From Acanthaster planci (taxonomy: Eukaryota > Echinodermata > Asteroidea > Valvatida > Acanthasteridae), in assembly GCF_001949145.1 (NCBI RefSeq), contig NW_019091581.1:13407-77406 (forward strand): a DNA stretch of 64,000 nucleotides. The letters run 5' to 3'. The notes below the pieces were generated by a model. It saw only the letters and a list, made by a program, of their open reading frames with translations, searched no databases and was not told where the DNA came from. Positions 48,276-60,700 of the stretch are shown here, piece after piece (positions within the stretch are counted from its first letter, which is position 1; every line of letters starts with the position of its first letter). A program made the position numbers and the translations under genes.

Positions 48276-50741
48276 TGCTTTTCCTCAGTAAGAAGAGAGT
48301 TATTTTCAAGTAAAAAAAAAAGAAAGTCCAAACACTCAAATACTTCTTCCCCAAACACACGTATGTACAAACTCGTTCAAATATATATACTGGAAATCAG
48401 TACAATTTCAATTATCTGTCACTATAAGGAAAAGTTCAAAATTTGTTCAGATTAAGATACAATTGTAAAAAAAAAGTATTACAAGACCTTCGTGGATCTA
48501 CGATGTTTCGAAAAAAAACGAAGTTTATGTACCTCATGAATGTTGCTGTCGGGGAATTTGGACTTGTGGGACTGTAAAATGGACGACGACAGTCTCGCTC
48601 ATCAAACTCGAGCTGGTGCACCTTTGAAAGGCAAACTATATTTGATGGTATGTGTCAGATACAGATTTTGTTTACTCGCGCAACTTATATCAAGGTGGAT
48701 GACCAATGAAAGGATTTATTCCTTTTATTTTTTATCCTAAAAAAATTATGGAAGTAAAAGTTGAATCAGAACAGAACAATCATACACTCGTTCACAGTGT
48801 AGTTTTTTAACCCATGATTTTTACTCACCAAAAGATATGGCAAGCATGGAATTAAAAATTCAATTAACTGTTCTTTATTGTGAAGAGCCATGAAAAGGTC
48901 AGTGCTCCTCGACAGTATAAACCTTTATAACCGTTATACATTATGTCCACACGGCATATATATTAAATTTTATGAGCACTTAAACGAACACAATATATAC
49001 AGTCACCATTGTGGGAACAGCTACCATTCGGGATTGGCATAGTTTTAATTAAAGGAAAAGCATCTGAATTCTTGAAAGTGCTCTAAATTAAAAAGGGACT
49101 TCTAGAGACATTTTAGACTGAAAGTTCCTCTGGATTTTTATTAAAGTAGTTAAAAAAATCTTTCAGTGGAAACTCAAGTGGAATCTCGATTTACTGCGGT
49201 AGAAAACTTCGACTCGAATTTGTCTGGCCCCTAGTTGCAGTTGGGGAGATTGGGTTTTCACTCGAATTGAGTCAAATTTCACTCTAAATTGAAATTAGAA
49301 TGTTGAAATAAATACCTATCGGCCTACCTATAGCTGTAAATTACTACTAAATATGACTTCATTAACATTATTTACAAAAAAAACAAAACTGAGAAACGAT
49401 CTCAAAACCTATGTTTGAGAAGAGATTCACGACACTGTTTAGTTTCAATTATGCCTGTATGCATATTCCATGTCAAAGGGTGAAAGCTTCAACTACATAC
49501 CATTTTATGAACAAAAGTGTAACATTAATTTGGGACAAAACGCAATGTTAGGGCAATGTGCCAGAAGTTTGAATATTAGCGCCTTCCATTTTTTATCTTG
49601 GGATTTGATGTCATTTAAGTGCACGAGAATGGGCCGGCAGGCATTTAAACTTTCACACAAAATAATAATTGTTTTTAATGAGCAAGTTTTTCAATTGCTG
49701 AGAATAAACACAAATCCCGCTATGAAGTAGTCTCCTTAAATGACGTTACAGCAACAATACCCACCCCCTCATTTTTCAGGGAAAACGTGGAAATTTTTCA
49801 ATTAAAAAAAATATACGATTCCTACTTAGTCGCAGAGGGATGCCAAATAATTTCTAAACATTTAAGAGGGGCAAAAAGTTACGCAAGATGTGTTCTTCAG
49901 TAAATTTCATGTTGGCGGTCCTTGAAAGCTTAAACAGCTTGTAAAAACCGTTTCTGCCTATACTTTACTCACACTTGGGTGCACGCAAGTGTGCGAGAAC
50001 AGTAATCATATTGATGAGCACTGCGCCCCAATCAATGTGGCAATTTGAGCGACCGTCCTGCATGCCACGCGTGCTGTCATGGAAACACTTCTAGCGCAGC
50101 GAGTCACTGAGCGACTTAAGCACCGGCAACACAAGAATTCGAATGGATTGTTGAGTTGATTGTGTCAATCCAGTTTCTGTTCTTGTCCAACGAAATCTGA
50201 TTTTGCGAGTTTTTATTGTTAATATGTAACCACAAGTCAAAATCAGCTCAGTGAGGCAGAAAAAAATACGTTCGCTTTTCAAGAGTTCTTGTGATAATAG
50301 ATTATGATGCTCCATCAAAATGCAGTTTATATTAAAGTGCCTTCAAAACTGTCGCTTAAGGTTCTTGTGATTTTTATTGTCACCTCTTAGAACTGACCTA
50401 GCATTTATGAAATGCAAAATAAGTAATAAAACTCTACTGTCTGTTGTGTCTCGTCGAAGCCGGGCTCCACTGTTGTGCAGATCCACATTTTTACTGAAAA
50501 ACTAGTAAGTGTGGTACAATGATGGGTTGTAGCTATGTCGCAAGAAGTTGATTAATCAACCTTTTTTTCATACAAAAGGTGTGCTAGGTAAGCAATAAGC
50601 ACAAGGTAAAATGAATTTTTCGGCCTAATGTGTCATGAGTCAGTACAGAACTTGGTTCAGCGGTAAGATAATAAAGTCTCCGTGCCTAATGCAAGATTTA
50701 TCACTACCAAAGAACTACCAAAGTAATATTTACGAGGGTCA
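48276..50741. other. Non-coding stretch, no gene recognised
   Basis: AT-rich. Only short frames without domains. Confidence 0.4.
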
Positions 50742-50909
50742 CGCTGCAACCACTTGCAGCGGAAGGGGGGGGGGCAGCGGCCCCTTCACTTTTTGCATGT
50801 CCTATAATGGGGCGGGGGCTTAATGGATCAGCCTATTAATCGCTGATGCCTGTTTGTCTAGCACCTGGCCCCCCGGTTCGAAAATTGTTCTGCCGCAAGT
50901 GGCTGCAAC
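50742..50909. repeat. Short foldback
   Basis: GCTGCAACCACTTGCAGCGG on the left and its near complement CTGCCGCAAGTGGCTGCAAC on the right enclose G-rich and C-rich runs. It is about 168 bp, probably a small MITE. Confidence 0.6.
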
Positions 50910-51519
50910 ACCGATAGGCCTACAACCAGCGTCCAATTCCATAGACCTCCTCAACAGAACCTCCTCAATAATCTTTTTCTAAAGAGTAAAATACCCAAAC
51001 GGGAAGAATTACTGGATCTCTACATTGCGTATTGTTTTGTCAGATCCACTTGTTCTGCTGAGGAAATACACACACTCTGGTCCTTGTGAATTCTGTTCTC
51101 GGTCAATAGATACATGAGTGAAAATTAAAAATGAAAAAAGAAGGAAAGCTGGAGGACTGAAGAGGGTTATTATAGCAACACTCTTGTATCACCCTAGTAT
51201 AGTATCACCCTATCGTGTTCCATGTCATGTACTTGCAGTCATTTAAGGGGCCAAGCACGGTCAGAACACTTTAAATAACAATTTTTGTGATACAACAAAA
51301 AAGTCAAATTTTGAAACCCATGAAAGATGGACCCCATACCACTGGTACTCAGAGACAGTTCCTTTGTATTAAATTAGCCAAGTCCAAAATGATAAATATA
51401 AAACATCAAAGCCCCACAACGGTCGAACTGGGTTCATATCACAAATATTACACATTGGCACTGGCCTACCACCAGAGCAGGGACGGGGCCTCTGTTGAGT
51501 ACACTCACGCGGACACGTA

Positions 51520-51967
51520 TGGGCAGTACTAGTCTCACCTCAGGAATGGTTTTACTGTTTTGGCCCCGATCACCGTGCAGGCGACATGCACTAGCGAGCA
51601 CAGCCGAAAAGCACTACCAGTAGAGGGCGCTATATTCACAAGAGACGACCTGCCAGAAAACCAGTCTTATAGAATCTGGCAGGCTTACCCTCACACGTTG
51701 AAGTTCGTGAATAATTATAATGCCGAATACCACACCGACTACGGTTTTCGCCAGTGCGCATGAGCACTTATTCACGGGGATTAGAGCGCGTGAGGTATGC
51801 TCGGAATTTTTGGGGAAAGTCTGCCACATTCTACAACTTGCAAGGCCAGTTTTCTGGCAGATCGTCTCTTGCTCGTCCGTGCTCGCCAGCGCATGTCGCC
51901 TGCACAGCTACAGTGCACGGGTCCTTGAAAATAGTGAACCACTCTTGGGGGAATACTAGGGCAGTAA
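51520..51967. mobile_element. Foldback element, ~450 bp
   Basis: Left-arm words GGGCAGTACTAG, GTGCAGGCGACATGC, CAAGAGACGACCTGCCAGAA and GTGAATAA recur inverted on the right (CTAGGGCAGT, GCATGTCGCCTGCAC, TTCTGGCAGATCGTCTCTTG, TTATTCAC). Arms are about 200 bp with a loop near 51745. The arms are diverged and non-coding; overlapping frames on both strands are by-products. Confidence 0.8.
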
Positions 51968-53900
51968 GAAAGCTTAAATGCATTTTTACCCCACAAGACT
52001 GCACTCATTTTCAAGGATGGAAAGACTGTGCTTAGTTACCTCTTTGCCCGAAGTGTAAAGAGATCGTTCATTCGTTGTTTCCAGTTGTCCGAGCTTTGAC
52101 AAAACTGACCATGGCCAATTATCGCTGCTCCAAACACATGCTGTTTGCTAAATACCAGTGACGATAAAAACCTTGGGAGGGGAACGTCCAACTTACTCCT
52201 ACCTTGTGTCTTAATAGGCAGCTGCTGGTCTAAATTTGTCTTCTGGCAGTAATTTTCAGCTCAGCTCACATGCACAGTCGACAACTAAAAATCTCTACAC
52301 TGTCGGTGCACAGCGCTAGCGCCACATCAGTCAGTTATAAACTAACTACGCACGTGTTCCTTTATGTCAGTCAAGATGGCCGCCACGTGATTCTGTTTAG
52401 CTTTAAAATGAGTCGTGATTGGTCTTAAGTCTTTAAATTACTATTCTACCATTTGAACAAAACAGTTTATTCTTGAAGACTAAAAAGTCTCGTATGTCAT
52501 TTTTATACCAATTTCCTTCTTCTGATTCAATATAAGACAGACTGTTCAAGAGTATGAAATTGTCGGACAATTTTGATATATCATGTCTGGTCATGAATAT
52601 TTATGATAATGACAATAGCGTTTACCCTCCGTCGGTAGAAAGTGTATTTTTTTTGCCTCCATTCATTATACTGTAGGATCCCTTTCGACGACATATATGA
52701 CCGATAATTAATAATATTAGTTTAGAAAATAAATGTATAAAGAGCTTGCATGATTTCAGAGGTTTCACATGTTGTTCAAATAGGCCTACATGTAGGTGAT
52801 TTCCTCGAAATGGTTTTGGACTCCGGCAAAATATTTTGCCGGCCAAGTTTTCACAGCGCGAGTAAAGTTTTTCCGGTTTTAAAGAAACAAAACCACGGAA
52901 TGTCCACAAACATGTAAACTAACCACTGGCGGAACAGAAACTAACATTTGCAGGGAATTTTTTTTTTGGGGGGGATTGGGAAATTAGGTAACTTTCCATG
53001 TCCTTTCTGAGGGATATATATGCTTTGGGTAGGGAAAATACAGTCTGAAATCTTCCTTTGCATTATTTTTTATACAAAATTGCCCCTGAGGAACGGGCCC
53101 TTGCCCCCCCCCAAAAAAAATTGGAAATGGTTTGCTCATTTTGGTATTGAGTACAGGAAGTGTAACATCACTGTGAACAAGATGACATCACTGTTAACAA
53201 GAAAATGCAGTTCAAACGAACTCGAGTATGCACGTGTTGGTTCTCACACTGATGCCTTGTGCAAACATACCAGTACTTTATTGTGCCCGTCGTAGTCACG
53301 TCGGTATTCTATCCAATTCGTAAGAGACTTCGTCACAAAGGCGGACGCCATACGATTTCCCGGCTCCCATTGGACAATCGCTGAAGTTGCGCGTGAACTT
53401 CCAGTTCCATGGTTCCATGTAAATGGCGATTAATGCAGGTAATCCTAGGTGCAGTGCAGTGCACGTGTGCAGTGGGCGTGGTTTAAACTGAAGTGACGTC
53501 ACACTTACGAACTGGATAGCTGTTGGAACCTGTGTTGCTCATCCCCAAATAACTGAATAAATGTAGATATGCTGAATACTTCAGATTTTAATTACCGCCA
53601 AGTTTGCATGACAATAAATGATACTTATCATGGAAGAATCAGGCTTTATTGGTGCTTGGGCAAGATACATGTATTTGAATTCCAAGACACTGTTAATTAA
53701 TGATCGGAAAGCACAACTAATCGGCAGTTTTCAACGTTTGAAGGAAAGACGTAATTAACACAACACATTAAATACTTGCAAGACAGCAGACGGCTAACAT
53801 GCAGTAAACAAGTCAAAAGAGCTTTTCAAATCATTCTTGAACAGCGGTCATGCTGCAGAGGTATCTGCCCATGGGGTTTGTCTGGACTTTTAAAGAAATA
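51968..53900. other. Non-coding stretch downstream of MAPK7
   Basis: No gene recognised. A CAAGATGGCCGCC word (52372-52384), like a YY1 site, and a full CRE (53494-53501) occur, but without a transcript to attach them to. Confidence 0.4.
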
Positions 53901-53906
53901 TTTATT
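53901..53906 (-). terminator. Candidate polyadenylation signal for MAPK7
   Basis: AATAAA on the minus strand, about 620 bp after the MAPK7 stop codon. A second AATAAA lies at about 53645-53650, so the choice is uncertain. Confidence 0.35.
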
Positions 53907-54527
53907 GAAGCCCAGGTTGGCACTATAAACCCTAGAAAAACAATGAAGTTACTACCGCACTCTTAGTGGAGTGTGAAGACCACAGCACACGATGCACACC
54001 ACATAAAAACATTTTCAAGTTTACAGTGGTACAATGAATGGTTACCCATTATCAATAGGGCTTTAGGTTGTTCTTTACACATTTTGCTACTTCCACTAGG
54101 TCAGTCCATATCTTTATTAACCAAGAGCATGTTGCCAACCAAATCCACACTATAATTAACGGTCACCAAACACACCAGAAAACTATAAAGTCTGAGCTTA
54201 CAAACCCACAAGAAAGGTACAGACCTAAGAGTTCAGTGTTGGCACAGTCCAGCTAGAAACTGAACAATCCCAAAACCTTGATACATATACACTAAACACT
54301 CAGCAAGAGCCAACAACTCCTTATATTTGAAAATTTCAGGTGTGTTATACAAACCCCTAAAAACAAATACTGCACAAAGTTACAGAACATTCTTTTTGGT
54401 TAGAATCCCTCTAATCTGGGAAAGCATAAAGTGTCACTTTTACCATAAGTTTCATTACAGCCTTCAATAACTGTCGCCTCATTAACGGTCAATAACTGAC
54501 ACCAGGCCCGTTACATATGACCTGGGT

Positions 54528-54702
54528 TTAAACCCTATCCTTATCCTTGGGAGACACCACCAGGCCAGGAATGTCCAACATGTTGAATGGCGACATCAAC
54601 CCCAGTTCTTGCTGTACGGCCATCATGTCATCCATATTCATGTTTCGCACTTCCAACCAATCAGACAGCAGCGATGCAGAGAGGGGTCCTGAATCCAGCT
54701 TA
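54528..54702 (-). CDS. MAPK7: MAPK7 coding exon 5 (terminal)
   Basis: The acceptor is AACTTCTTGCAG. It encodes SGPLSASLLSDWLE, then MMAVQQELGLMSPF and LDIPGLVVSPKDKDRV, ending at TAA (54530-54528). This is the ERK5 C-terminal helix region. Confidence 0.92.
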
Positions 54703-57700
54703 CTGCAAGAAGTTTAAAAAAACAGTAACCATACTTTTTTACATAACTGAGTTCTGCTGAAAGGTACTGTTGGTACATTACTGGTTACACTTTAACAACT
54801 GCATTTGATAAGCCTTGTTGAAGTTTTTGGTTTATAAACATTGATTGCTATTTGTATGGGCGACCCAAAAGTCTGCAGAATGTTAATCACTAGCAGGCAA
54901 CAAGTTTTGGTGTTTCCTGTCAGTATTAAGTGGGCATATTCATTATTTAGGGTATTAATATTCACAAGGGCGGATGGGGGGCCAGAAACGGGAAAAAAAA
55001 TTTCTTCTGAAATAACTTAAAGGTGAATTTTTGGGCCTTCTGCATTCCACGTCCTTTCAAAAACATGCAAAACCCCTGCATGTAGTCTCATCCATCACAA
55101 AGCAATAGAAGATTACATGAATTTTTTTTGGACCCCTAAAACAAGCCCCCCCTCCTCCAAAAATTTGGTCCTAGATTCTTCCTTGAATATTCACATAAGC
55201 TTGCTTAACAATTTGCTCCTTTGTTTTTGTACTGATGGCCAGCTCTAACTTTTCCAACCACTAGTTGGCAAATCTCTGCTTGTGACATACGCAAAGGTAA
55301 CACTTAACCCTAAACCCCTAGGCCTTTTGGCAAGGCACCTTCCTCAATCCTTCCAAATCCTCCAACTATCCACGCAAAAATTGCATTCAGCTTCAATCCT
55401 CCAAAATTCTCTGGCAAGTCCTGTCCTTGTGTTGAGGCAGTACGAATGGTATCCTGGAGCAGCATGGATGATTTCATGTATAATCTAGACATGAATTTAT
55501 GCATGGCTGAGCATACACAGCACAAGGTCTAACCCACAACCTGGATACAATCAGCCACACTCTTTCTACCCTTTTTTCTCATTCTTCCAAAATCCTCCGA
55601 AACCACTTAGAGGATTTGGGAGAATTAAGGAGGGTTAGGGATATAATATAATTGTCTCTTACCATGCTCCTGGGGGTGAGCCAAGAGAACCTTCAAACCA
55701 GTCTTCCAAGTCCATGCTGAGTCCGTAGCCAGCCCCATCTCCTTTGGGCGTCACCTGCAAGACCGGGGGCAGGCTGTCCTCCATGGCTGACTTGGAGAGC
55801 TGCCGAATCACCTGGGCTAGGTCGGGCGGCGTTGGGTCGGTGGATGGGTTCGGCTGGGTGGCTTGAGGATCCGCAGTTGCTACAGGGCTCTGCTTGCTGG
55901 CATTGTGGTACTGAGAGCTCTGCTTGTACAGGTAGCTGTGCTGGTTGCCTACGCGAAAACAGAAATCAAGTTATGAAATAATTTAATAGATGAGTTGATT
56001 TTGGTAGAAAGGTGCTTATCTCTTCAGGTTTCAGAAACAAAGCAATAAGAACGAAAAAGACACTTTGACAGAAAGACACATGCATTTGGTGAGCACTGTT
56101 TGCAGGTTAATAATGTGTTCGGTTTATGCTTTTGAGTACATCCCTTAACTAAAGATTCTGCACTTACAAGGTAAGCATAAAAATGTCATTGATTGAAAAA
56201 GCCCAAAACTGGGCCCCTTTTCTGAACATGTAAGACATCAATGTATGTATACGTACCTGTTGGGCTTTTGTAATTAATAAGCTTCTTCTTCAGTGCATCT
56301 TCATAAGCTGGTGGAGACTGCTGGATATTGTGCGGTGGAGAAGGAGTCTCACGGTCGGAATAATGGCGTGTACGATACTGTTGGAAGCCGGAGTTACTAT
56401 CCCCCTTGACACCTGTGGGACTGAAGGATGATGACACAGCAGTTGGATACCTCTCGAGCAACTGAGCTATGGCACTGTCGGCAGTAGATGCAGGAGGTTT
56501 GCTGGTGGAGCTTGCTGCAATAGGCACTTGTTGGTCTCTTATCGGTCTTGCCGTTGTGCCGTTTGAGCTTTCTACATCACTCTGGGGGAGGAAGCTGTGA
56601 TTTGGATTCGTGTTCATGGGTTGGCTGGATGGCTGGCTGAGAAAAAGCTGTGGGTCATTTACTCCAAAACTGTTCACTGAAGTTGGAAGGAATTTTATGG
56701 TTCCGCTGAGGGAGTTTTGCTGAGCTTGTGTAGCCATGGGGAAGGTGAAGATGACAGAGGGAGGAGTGCTTCCAAGGCTTGACACCTGTTGCTGGGAGAG
56801 CATGCTGGCTGGTTCGACTGCCCCACTGGCAGGAATTTTCTCACAGAGTTCAGGTCCAGTTTGGGCAGTTTTCTGTTTTTGCTGCAGTGAGGAGACCGTG
56901 CTTGTCATAGAAGAGAGTGGCTCCCCCACTTGGGGCTCAGCCAGTGAGGAGCAATTGGGTGATCCTTGGGTGCTTTTGGAAGCGTCGGCGGATAATGTAG
57001 CCAATGCAGCATCCGACCCAACACACCTGTGAGTCAGAAGGGACTTGTCCTGGCTGACTTTTCCCAGGTCTGGTCCTGGCCTGGAGCTCTCCTTGTCAGC
57101 TCTGTCAGTCTCTCCGGTCGATTCCTCCATCTCCTTCTTTTTGCTCAGCATCTTGTTCCACCTCTCCAGCAGGTTTCGGTCTTCGTTGGTCAGCAGCTGG
57201 TGCTTGTCCTCCTCGCTGTTTTCAGTGGCTTTTTTACCCTTCCCCTTGCCTCTCTTCTGTCTCTCCAGCGACCGGCGCAGCTTCTGCCGTCGCTTCTGTT
57301 CCCGTTCCCTCTGGCGGGAGAGTGCAGTGACCGGAATCTTCCCACCACCTTTTTCAGCTTCTGAATCTGTGGGGAAAATATGCACAAAAACCTATAGCAT
57401 GGATGTTCTTTACTCTGCTATCGGATAAAACTCAAATTTTTTGTGAAGTCATGCAGTTAAACAGCCACAGCAAACTAAATGATTTGCTGACCCATATTTC
57501 ATGACCCTGAACATATTAACTGAGATAATATACAGTGAGCATATCCTTAATTGAGTGATAAGCAGTACAGTACAACTTTCATATAAAATCCTTCATGGAT
57601 TTGTGCCATTTGAACTATCAAAACAGTACTTCTAGAAAATACATGTAAATCCATTTTCTTGATGTCAATCTTGATATACCAAATAATTCATGAAAGCAAG

Positions 57701-60700
57701 AAATGCCGAAAGTGGAATTTGTTGCTTTATATCACAAAAGCTGGACATCCCATGGCTAACATTCCAAGAAAGACTCTTTATCCTAATCCTCCTCAGTAAA
57801 ATCTCTTTTTTTCTCTCTGAAGTGCATTAAAAGTAATGTAGTTTGCAAGGTTCCCATAGATTTGCACACATTTCTCTCCTGAGCTTATCCAGTACTACAA
57901 ATCAGCAAATTTTGACAGGTGAATGCACACTTGGAATCAGGACAGGGGTCAATATTAACGGTGGTCTGTTGGTGCGGGGCCATAAAAAATTGATCGGGCC
58001 ACTGCATTCTCCCCAAACGATGGCCCAGTGGGACATTGGTCATTTGAGGAACACTGCCACATTTTCAAAACTTTCATGACATTTTACCACTCGTATTTCA
58101 AACAGCCAGCACAGCACATTTGAGTTCACGATATAATTCCAGTCTGCACGGCTGGGCTCATGTGGTGCATGCACATGTAGCAGCGTGACATTCTGTTCAC
58201 TGCACGGTCATGCATACAGTTCATGTGCGGCAAGCGCCTGACCTGGTATGTTGGCTGGTATCATTTTCTAACAATGCCAGTTTAATCTTATCTCCCAAAG
58301 ACACCAATGGAACCTTTACAGGGCATGTTGCGTCAAATCTGATCGTTAAGTATGAGCAATAATATCTCAAACTTAATTTGTGAACACAAAAAATACATAA
58401 ATGTAGACGACATATCTGTTCTGGGAATTAACTTGTAGACATAATTTTTTTTCAATGTGCAGCTGTAGAGTTGTGTGTGTGTACGGTGAGTTGAACAACA
58501 CTATTTTGACCAGGATGCACGGACTGGTTGCCGCGTTACCATCATGCCTTCTTTGACAGTGGCGCAGTGAACGGGAACCAGTGAAGCCTTGCTTCTGTGC
58601 ATTGAGCAATATTACATGCATGTTTTCCCCACTGCAATAGCGATATGCAAAGGTGTGAAAATAACTAAACTTTCTTTCCAAATGTGGCAAATGTAAGCAG
58701 GCAAACAAAAAATGCAAGCTTTTAGTCGTGAACAATTTGTTGACAGGTGTTTTGTAAAGACAGGATTTATTTTTCCCTTTTTTTAATTTTAAATGTGTTT
58801 TTCTAACTTATCAATAAAAATTTTACAGTCGTGCCAAAAATTTAGGATCGGTCGCATAACCAGAAGCAGAACTAGTTTTTGGCCTTAAAAAGTGTATTTA
58901 CATGTAAGTTCAGCCAGGCTGGCCATTCAGCTGTTTTGGTAGAGAAGTTCAACTGATGCACATGGGTATATGTGGTGGGCCTGATCGATTTCATTACATG
59001 TACTCGAAGTGGGCCACCAAATTTTCACAAGGGCCAGTGCAGTGCACTTCCCCACTGGCCCTGTGGGCCACCAAGAGTTTGAAGTTAATTTCGACCCCTG
59101 TTATGACCTTGCTTGAGGACCTGAAACCCACCTTTTCTCATTTTATTCTTCAAGGCTGACTGCCGAAGTGCGGCTTTGATCAGCTCCTTGGTGTCCTGCG
59201 AAATAGTCTTCTGCCCGGTACTCTGCATACATTCCGGTTGCTTGGAAATGTTTAGTGTGCTTTGAACTTGGGAACTTATACTCACGACACCAGCCTCCCC
59301 TTGTCTTGCACTCTTCATATCCACATCTACTGGTTCTGATACACAGGGTCCAATACTAGATTCTGTGACTAACTGATTTTGCTCGCCCTTGGCACTTTTC
59401 ATTTCAACATCATCGGAGATGGTGTTAGTTGATGAGGCAGTAAGAGTTGCATAAGTTGATGCACCCTGCGCTAGTCTGTCCATGCTACTGTCGGCAGTAT
59501 TCTGGGCTGATCTTGATGCACTTTTCATGTCCACGTCGTTTGTGACAGTCAAGGTAGGCACTGCCGAGACACTCAAAGCGTCTGGTTCTCCGTCCGCTTC
59601 CTTTGGGGGTGGCTTTGGCTCTGCTGGCAACAGCTTTTTCTCACCTGTGGGGAGGGAAGGGACTTTAAAGATGCCCTTTTGGGGTGGTTCTTTTGCATCT
59701 GAGCTTTGATCAGTGCTTGGGGGATTGCTGACTGGCAAGGGGTTGGCAGGAAATACAGGCGCAGCGGCCGACTGCAATATTGCACTTTTGGTTTCTTGGC
59801 AGGCAGTTGAAGTGGCAGGAATGGCTGTGGGTGTCTTGACAATGGACAGGGAGCCCGGCAACTTCTTCCCGGCGAAGAGTTTGGTTCTCTGATACTTCAA
59901 GATCATCTTTCCAACATTTTGTCGGATCTGCTGCTTGGTGAGGTCCTCCTGCTCAAAGGAGAAATCGAACACAGGGAAGCAGTCGGGCTCATCATCTGGA
60001 TCATGATACTTAGCCAGAAAAGGATGTGAGAGGGCCTCTTTCACTGAGATTCTTTCTGAAGGATTGAAGACTAGCATCTTGGAGAGCAAGTCCCTCCCAT
60101 CATCATCCAGGTTGGGGTACTTCTCTCTCAGATTTGTGGACTGCTTCTCGCCAAAGTTGCGGTGAAAAAAGTTGTAGATTTGGTCACTGTTTGTCGAGCG
60201 AAGCAGACTGTCCGGTGGCATCCCTAGGACTTCGATGATGAGACTCAATTGATGCATGGGGTTCTTTCCTGGGAATATCTGCTTGCGGCCAAGCATCTCA
60301 GCAAAAATACAGCCCACGGACCACATATCCACTGCATATGAGTAATCGTCATTGGAAAACAGCAACTCTGGGGCACGGTACCACCGTGTAGCCACATACA
60401 CAGTCATAAACATCTTCCGTTTGGAGTCGGCACTCCCTGACAGCCCCCGGGCCATCCCAAAGTCACCAATCTTAAGTTCACAGTTCTCATTCACCAGGAG
60501 GTTGCTGGGCTTGAGATCCCTGTGGACCACATTGGCTGAGTGTATGTACTTCAGCCCCCTGAGGATCTGATATAGGAAGTAGCGGATGTGCTCCATGCTG
60601 ACCGCTTGTTGCGAGTGGATGATGTGATGCAGGTCACTCTCCATCAGGTCCAGCACTACGTAGACATCCCGGAAGTCACTCAGAGACTCCCTGGGCATCA

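Noticed and set aside
52372-52384. YY1-type core promoter (AAGATGGCCGCC)
   Set aside because: A good motif match but no gene, CpG island or transcript signal follows on either strand.
56736-57428. Plus-strand hydrophobic frames opposite MAPK7 exon 3
   Set aside because: Antisense of a Ser/Gln/basic-rich exon with verified splice phases; the hydrophobicity is compositional.
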